This document shows, in pieces, positions 60,465-64,000 of a stretch of 64,000 nucleotides of DNA. Position 1 is the first letter of the stretch; each line of letters begins with the position of its first letter. The position numbers and the translations under genes were made by a program. Under the pieces are notes generated by a model, which was given only the letters and a program-made list of their open reading frames with translations, was not told where the DNA came from and made no database searches. The DNA is from Oscillospiraceae bacterium (GTDB lineage Bacteria > Bacillota > Clostridia > Oscillospirales > Acutalibacteraceae), in the NCBI GenBank assembly GCA_910574995.1, contig CAJTCS010000001.1, positions 124,001-188,000 of the forward strand, given 5' to 3'.

Positions 60465-61313
60465 ATGAGCGAAATGGAAAACTGCACCCACGATTGTTCC
60501 ACCTGCGGGGAAAACTGCCCCTCCCGGGAAGGGCCCCAAAGCCTGCTGGAAAAGACCAACGACCTTAGCCGGGTGAAGCGGGTCATCGGCGTGGTCAGCG
60601 GCAAGGGCGGCGTTGGGAAATCTTTGGTAACGTCCCTGCTGGCCACGGCCCTGCGCCGGCGCGAGCTGTCTACAGCCATCCTGGATGCGGACATTACCGG
60701 GCCTTCCATCCCCAAGTGCTTCGGCCTGAAGGGCAAGGCCGCCGCCGACGAGAACGGCATCTACCCCCGTGAGACCAAGACCGGCATAAAGGTGATGAGC
60801 ATCAACCTGCTGCTGGACGAGGAGACCACGCCGGTGGTGTGGCGCGGGCCTGTGATTGCCGGGTGTATCAAGCAGTTCTGGAGCGACGTGGTGTGGGGGG
60901 ACGTAGACTACATGTTTGTGGACATGCCCCCCGGCACTGGCGACGCCCCCCTGACGGTGTTCCAGTCCCTGCCTTTGGCGGGCATTATCATCGTCACCTC
61001 CCCCCAAGAGCTGGTGTCCATGATCGTTTCCAAGGCTGTGGAGATGGCCAAGATGATGGACTTGCCCGTACTGGGCCTGGTGGAGAACATGAGCTATGCC
61101 CAGTGCCCAGACTGCGGCAAGCCTTTCCCGGTGTTCGGCGAAAGCCATATCGAAGAGGTGGCCGCCAAGTATGGCCTGGAGGTGCTGGGCAAACTCCCGC
61201 TGGACCCCAAGCTGGCCGCGGCCTGCGACCAGGGCAGTATCGAGCTGTTCGACGGGGATTGGCTGGACAAGGCGGCGGACATGGTAGAAGGGCTGCCAGA
61301 GAACGAGGGGTAA
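60465..61313 (+). CDS. Mrp/NBP35-family Fe-S cluster carrier ATPase
   Basis: A 282-residue P-loop ATPase. A Cys-rich N-terminus (CTHDCSTCGENCPS) precedes the deviant Walker A GKGGVGKS. GVVSGKGG and DMPPGTGD are the family signatures, and the C-terminal CPDCGKPF pair binds a bridging Fe-S cluster. It carries clusters to apo-proteins in the cytoplasm, useful to the many Fe-S enzymes here. AAAGGAG precedes the start. Confidence 0.9.
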   Translation: MSEMENCTHDCSTCGENCPSREGPQSLLEKTNDLSRVKRVIGVVSGKGGVGKSLVTSLLATALRRRELSTAILDADITGPSIPKCFGLKGKAAADENGIYPRETKTGIKVMSINLLLDEETTPVVWRGPVIAGCIKQFWSDVVWGDVDYMFVDMPPGTGDAPLTVFQSLPLAGIIIVTSPQELVSMIVSKAVEMAKMMDLPVLGLVENMSYAQCPDCGKPFPVFGESHIEEVAAKYGLEVLGKLPLDPKLAAACDQGSIELFDGDWLDKAADMVEGLPENEG

Positions 61314-61329
61314 AACGGCAAAAAAGGAA

Positions 61330-61353
61330 GGGCGCTGATACAGCGCCCTTTTT
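61330..61353 (+). terminator. Intrinsic terminator after the Mrp ATPase
   Basis: GGGCGCTG (61330-61337) pairs with CAGCGCCC (61341-61348) around three bases, followed by five Ts. Confidence 0.85.
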
Positions 61354-61392
61354 GACGCCCTTTCCCGCCCGCGGCATTTTTAGGCCGGGCCC

Positions 61393-61421
61393 TTGCAAAA
61401 TGGGGGAAAGCGTGATAGAAT
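61393..61421 (+). promoter_or_regulatory. Promoter of the first MATE gene
   Basis: TTGCAA, 17 bases, TAGAAT. It would start a transcript near 61428, about 80 bases before the ATG. Confidence 0.6.
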
Positions 61422-61432
61422 GAGGACATTCG

Positions 61433-61474
61433 ACCGAAAACGGCGGTAGCGGGGCAGCCCGCTGGCGCTTTTTT
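61433..61474 (+). promoter_or_regulatory. Leader terminator hairpin (attenuator candidate) before the MATE gene
   Basis: CCG-AAAA-CGG (61433-61442) is followed by AGCGGG (61448-61453) paired with CCCGCT (61458-61463), extended by outer GCG/CGC, and then six Ts at 61469-61474. It lies between the promoter and the start codon, so it would stop transcription unless an alternative fold intervenes. I could not match it to a known riboswitch class. Confidence 0.45.
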
Positions 61475-61507
61475 CATACATACATGGGGAAAGTATAGGA
61501 GGGTATT

Positions 61508-62866
61508 ATGGCGCAAAGGATACGCAGCATGACAGAGGGCAGCCCTGTGGGGCTGCTGGTGTCGTTCGCCTTGCCGCTGATGGTGGGGAATATGTTCCAG
61601 CAGCTGTATACGGTGGTGGACACCGCCGTGGTAGGCCAGGTGGTGGGGGTGAAGGCCTTGGCGGCCCTGGGCGCCGCCGACTGGCTGAACTGGCTGGTGC
61701 TTAGCGTGATACAGGGTTTTGCCCAGGGGTTTTCTATCCTGATGGCCCAATATTTCGGCGCCAAAGATTACCGGCAGCTGTCCCGGTCTGTGGGGGCGTC
61801 GGCCACCCTGTGCGCTATCGCGGCGGCGGTGATGCTGGGGGCCAGCCAGCTGGCGGTGCGGCCGGTGCTGGGGCTGCTGAACACGCCGGGGGATATCATC
61901 GGCGATTCCGTGCTGTACCTGCGCATCATCTTTGGCGGCATCCCCGTTGTGGCGGCCTATAACCTGCTGGCCTCCATCCTCCGGGCCCTGGGGGACAGCA
62001 AGACCCCCTTGTATGCCGTCGTGGTGGCCACGGTGGTGAACATCGCCCTGGACCTGCTGTTTGTAATGGGTTTCCGATGGGGCGTGGCCGGCGCCGCCGG
62101 CGCCACGGTGATCGCCCAGGCCATCGCCACGGTGTATTGCTTTGTAAACGTACGGCGGATCTCCATCCTCCGCCTGGAAAAAAGGGATTTCCGCCTAGAC
62201 CCGGCCCTATGCCTCACCCTGCTGAAGCTGGGCTCGCCGGTAGCCCTGCAGAACGCCATCATCTCCGCCGGGGGCATGGTGGTGCAGTCGGTGATAAACC
62301 GCTATGGCATGCTGTTCATCGCGGGCTTTACAGCCACCAACAAGCTATACGGCCTGTTGGAGATCGCCGCCACCTCCTACGGATACGCGGTCACTTCTTA
62401 TGTGGGCCAGAACCTGGGGGCCAAGCTGTTGGGGCGCATCAAAAAAGGCATGCGCGCGGCGGCAGTCATTGCCCTTCTCACCTCGGTTGTGATAGCGGCG
62501 GCCATGCTGGTGTTTGGCCGGGCCATCCTGGGGCTGTTCATTTCCGGCACCCCAGAGGAGATAGAGGCTTCTATGGCCATTGCCTACCATTATCTGGCCA
62601 TTATGAGCCTGACCCTCCCCATCTTGTACATGCTGCACATCTACCGTTCCGCCCTGATGGGCATGGGGGATACGGTAGTCCCCATGCTTTCGGGCTTCGT
62701 CGAGATGGCAGTGCGCATCGGCATCGCGATGCTTTTGCCTTTGGCCATGGGGCAAGAAGGCATTTTCTACGCCGAGACCGGGGCCTGGACCGGCGCGGCC
62801 GTTTTGCTGGTGGCAGGGTACTATATACGGATGCACGGCTTTCAGCGCAAGGGCAGCCAGGGGTAG
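61508..62866 (+). CDS. MATE family efflux transporter (1)
   Basis: A 452-residue protein with 12 predicted membrane segments. FALPLMVGNMFQQLYTVVDT (segment 1) and the repeated LGSPVALQNAIISAGGMVVQ in the second half show the two-fold MATE repeat. It exports cationic drugs or metabolites by Na+ or H+ antiport. AGGAGGG precedes the ATG. A second MATE gene follows at 62991. Confidence 0.9.
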   Translation: MAQRIRSMTEGSPVGLLVSFALPLMVGNMFQQLYTVVDTAVVGQVVGVKALAALGAADWLNWLVLSVIQGFAQGFSILMAQYFGAKDYRQLSRSVGASATLCAIAAAVMLGASQLAVRPVLGLLNTPGDIIGDSVLYLRIIFGGIPVVAAYNLLASILRALGDSKTPLYAVVVATVVNIALDLLFVMGFRWGVAGAAGATVIAQAIATVYCFVNVRRISILRLEKRDFRLDPALCLTLLKLGSPVALQNAIISAGGMVVQSVINRYGMLFIAGFTATNKLYGLLEIAATSYGYAVTSYVGQNLGAKLLGRIKKGMRAAAVIALLTSVVIAAAMLVFGRAILGLFISGTPEEIEASMAIAYHYLAIMSLTLPILYMLHIYRSALMGMGDTVVPMLSGFVEMAVRIGIAMLLPLAMGQEGIFYAETGAWTGAAVLLVAGYYIRMHGFQRKGSQG

Positions 62867-62990
62867 CCGCCGGGCCCGGTCCAGGGCGCTTTGGTAGACG
62901 TACGCCGTACAGCCGGGGCTAACAGGACGCCCGGCCTGGAAGCGGCCGTTTTGCAGGCCGGGTGATGATAGAAGGAAAGGAGCGGGATAT

Positions 62991-64000
62991 ATGGAAAAAC
63001 GCGTGCAGGGGAACAGCATAACCGAGGGGGTCATCTGGAAGCAGCTGCTTCTGTTCTTCTTCCCCATTTTGATCGGCACCTTCTTCCAGCAGCTGTATAA
63101 CACAGTGGACACGGTGATTGTGGGCCAGTATGTGGGCAAAGAGGCCCTGGCCGCCGTGGGCACCACCAGCACCTTGATTAACCTGCTGGTGGGGTTCTTT
63201 GTGGGCATCTCCTCCGGCGCTACGGTAATCATCTCCCAATTTTTTGGCGGCGGCGACTGGAAGAACCTTTCCAAGGCCGTGCACACCTCTGTGGCGCTGG
63301 CATTGGGGGGCGGGCTGGCGGTTATGGCCTTGGGCCTGCTGACAGCCCGGCCGGCCCTGGTGCTGATGGGCGTGCCAGGGGAGATCTTAGACGACGCTTT
63401 GCTATACTTGAACATCTATTATGGGGGCGTCCTTTTCTGCATGGTGTACAATGTGGGCACAGGTGTGCTGCGGGCCATTGGGGACAGCCGCATGCCCCTA
63501 TATGTGCTCATCGTCTGCTGCCTGGTGAACATCGTGCTGGACCTGCTGTTCGTGGTGGCCTTCCATTGGGGCGTCCTGGGCGTGGCCTTGGCCACGGTGT
63601 TCTCCCAGGCGGCCAGCGCCGTGCTGGTCATGCTGCGGCTGATGCTTACCCAAGAAAGCTACCGGGTAGAGCTGCGGCACATCCGGTTCGAGCGGGGCAT
63701 CCTGAAGAACGTGGTGCGCATCGGCCTGCCTGCGGGGCTGCAGTCTGTGGCGTATTCCCTTTCTAACCTGATCATCCAAGCCAGCATCAACAGCTTTGGC
63801 ACCGACGCCATTGCCTCCTGGGCGGCCATTGGCAAGATAGACGGCTTCATCTGGATGGTTATGGGGGCTTTCGGCATCTCCATCACCACCTTTGTAGGGC
63901 AGAACTTTGGCGCGCGGCAATATGGCCGGGTCCGGCGCAGCGTACGGGTGTGCATGGCCATGGCCATGGGTTCTACGGTGGGCCTCAGCGTCCTGATGCT
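62991..64000 (+). CDS. MATE family efflux transporter (2), partial at window end
   Basis: The frame is open from the ATG at 62991 (AAAGGAG before it) to the window edge, giving 336 residues. LLFFFPILIGTFFQQLYNTV and later IGLPAGLQSVAYSLSNLIIQ match the MATE repeats of the first pump. The C-terminal third lies beyond the window. The tandem suggests duplication or a paired pump system. Confidence 0.9.
   Translation, partial: MEKRVQGNSITEGVIWKQLLLFFFPILIGTFFQQLYNTVDTVIVGQYVGKEALAAVGTTSTLINLLVGFFVGISSGATVIISQFFGGGDWKNLSKAVHTSVALALGGGLAVMALGLLTARPALVLMGVPGEILDDALLYLNIYYGGVLFCMVYNVGTGVLRAIGDSRMPLYVLIVCCLVNIVLDLLFVVAFHWGVLGVALATVFSQAASAVLVMLRLMLTQESYRVELRHIRFERGILKNVVRIGLPAGLQSVAYSLSNLIIQASINSFGTDAIASWAAIGKIDGFIWMVMGAFGISITTFVGQNFGARQYGRVRRSVRVCMAMAMGSTVGLSVLM

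Noticed and set aside
61433-61474. Guanidine or fluoride riboswitch before the MATE gene
   Set aside because: The conserved loop sequences of these classes are absent; only a generic leader terminator can be supported.

Overview
The window looks like chromosome from a GC-rich gut-type Clostridia (I would guess Oscillospirales). Reasons: strong AAGGAGG-type ribosome sites, several near-consensus TTGACA-17-TATAAT promoters, an Rnf complex, ferredoxin-type reductases, Tn1549-like conjugation genes and no outer-membrane genes. The species cannot be fixed from sequence alone. The left 24 kb is a mosaic of mobile DNA; the right 40 kb is dense, GC-rich, ordinary chromosome.

1-0.7 kb: the 3' end of a VirD4-type coupling protein and a small helix-turn-helix gene of an integrative conjugative element. 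0.8-12.9 kb: a metabolic cargo block. Three promoters (before 890, before 8454, and on the minus strand before 6350) share a 35-bp box that overlaps the -35 element. One sits back to back with a LysR-type regulator gene. I read these as one LysR regulon: RibD-like reductase, racemase-like protein, MFS carrier; Fe-S flavoprotein and two ferredoxin-tailed aldo/keto reductases; and a 76-aa protein, DUF3737 protein and LysE exporter. An SLH/cyclophilin-like surface protein, a methyltransferase and an Ntn-hydrolase lipoprotein follow.

12.96-17.75 kb: an abrupt AT-rich island. It holds the 3' remnant of a large protein with a PD-(D/E)XK-like motif, a scrap of serine recombinase and an intact SIR2-STAND protein, a plausible anti-phage defence gene. 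The last two lie between imperfect 45-46 bp direct repeats. 17.9-24.4 kb: phage-derived and element-derived material. A minus-strand set of four Gly/Cys-rich genes is followed by a broken sigma-70 gene plus HTH gene. Then come the tail of a phage minor head protein with a toxin-like C-terminus, its two small neighbours, a truncated gp10-like gene and an amidase.

24.5-64 kb: PTS enzyme I; SDR; AAC(6')-like acetyltransferase; NUDIX; heterodimeric ABC exporter; lipid-kinase-like protein; conserved unknown; MFS; broken HD gene; TrmN6-like, RsmI, HAD and TypA. Two unusual fusions follow: a DnaQ-type exonuclease joined to a PgeF/laccase domain, and an M18 aminopeptidase joined to a GH13 amylase. 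Then PflX-like radical SAM and DUF4091, the full rnfCDGEAB operon, folB-folK, a two-component system, an S66 peptidase, Mrp/NBP35 ATPase and two MATE pumps, the second cut by the window end.

Three intergenic inverted-repeat elements (about 34.8, 49.8 and 55.3 kb) look like a dispersed MITE-like or RNA-hairpin family. They are among the least explained features here, with the two fusions and the SIR2-STAND island.
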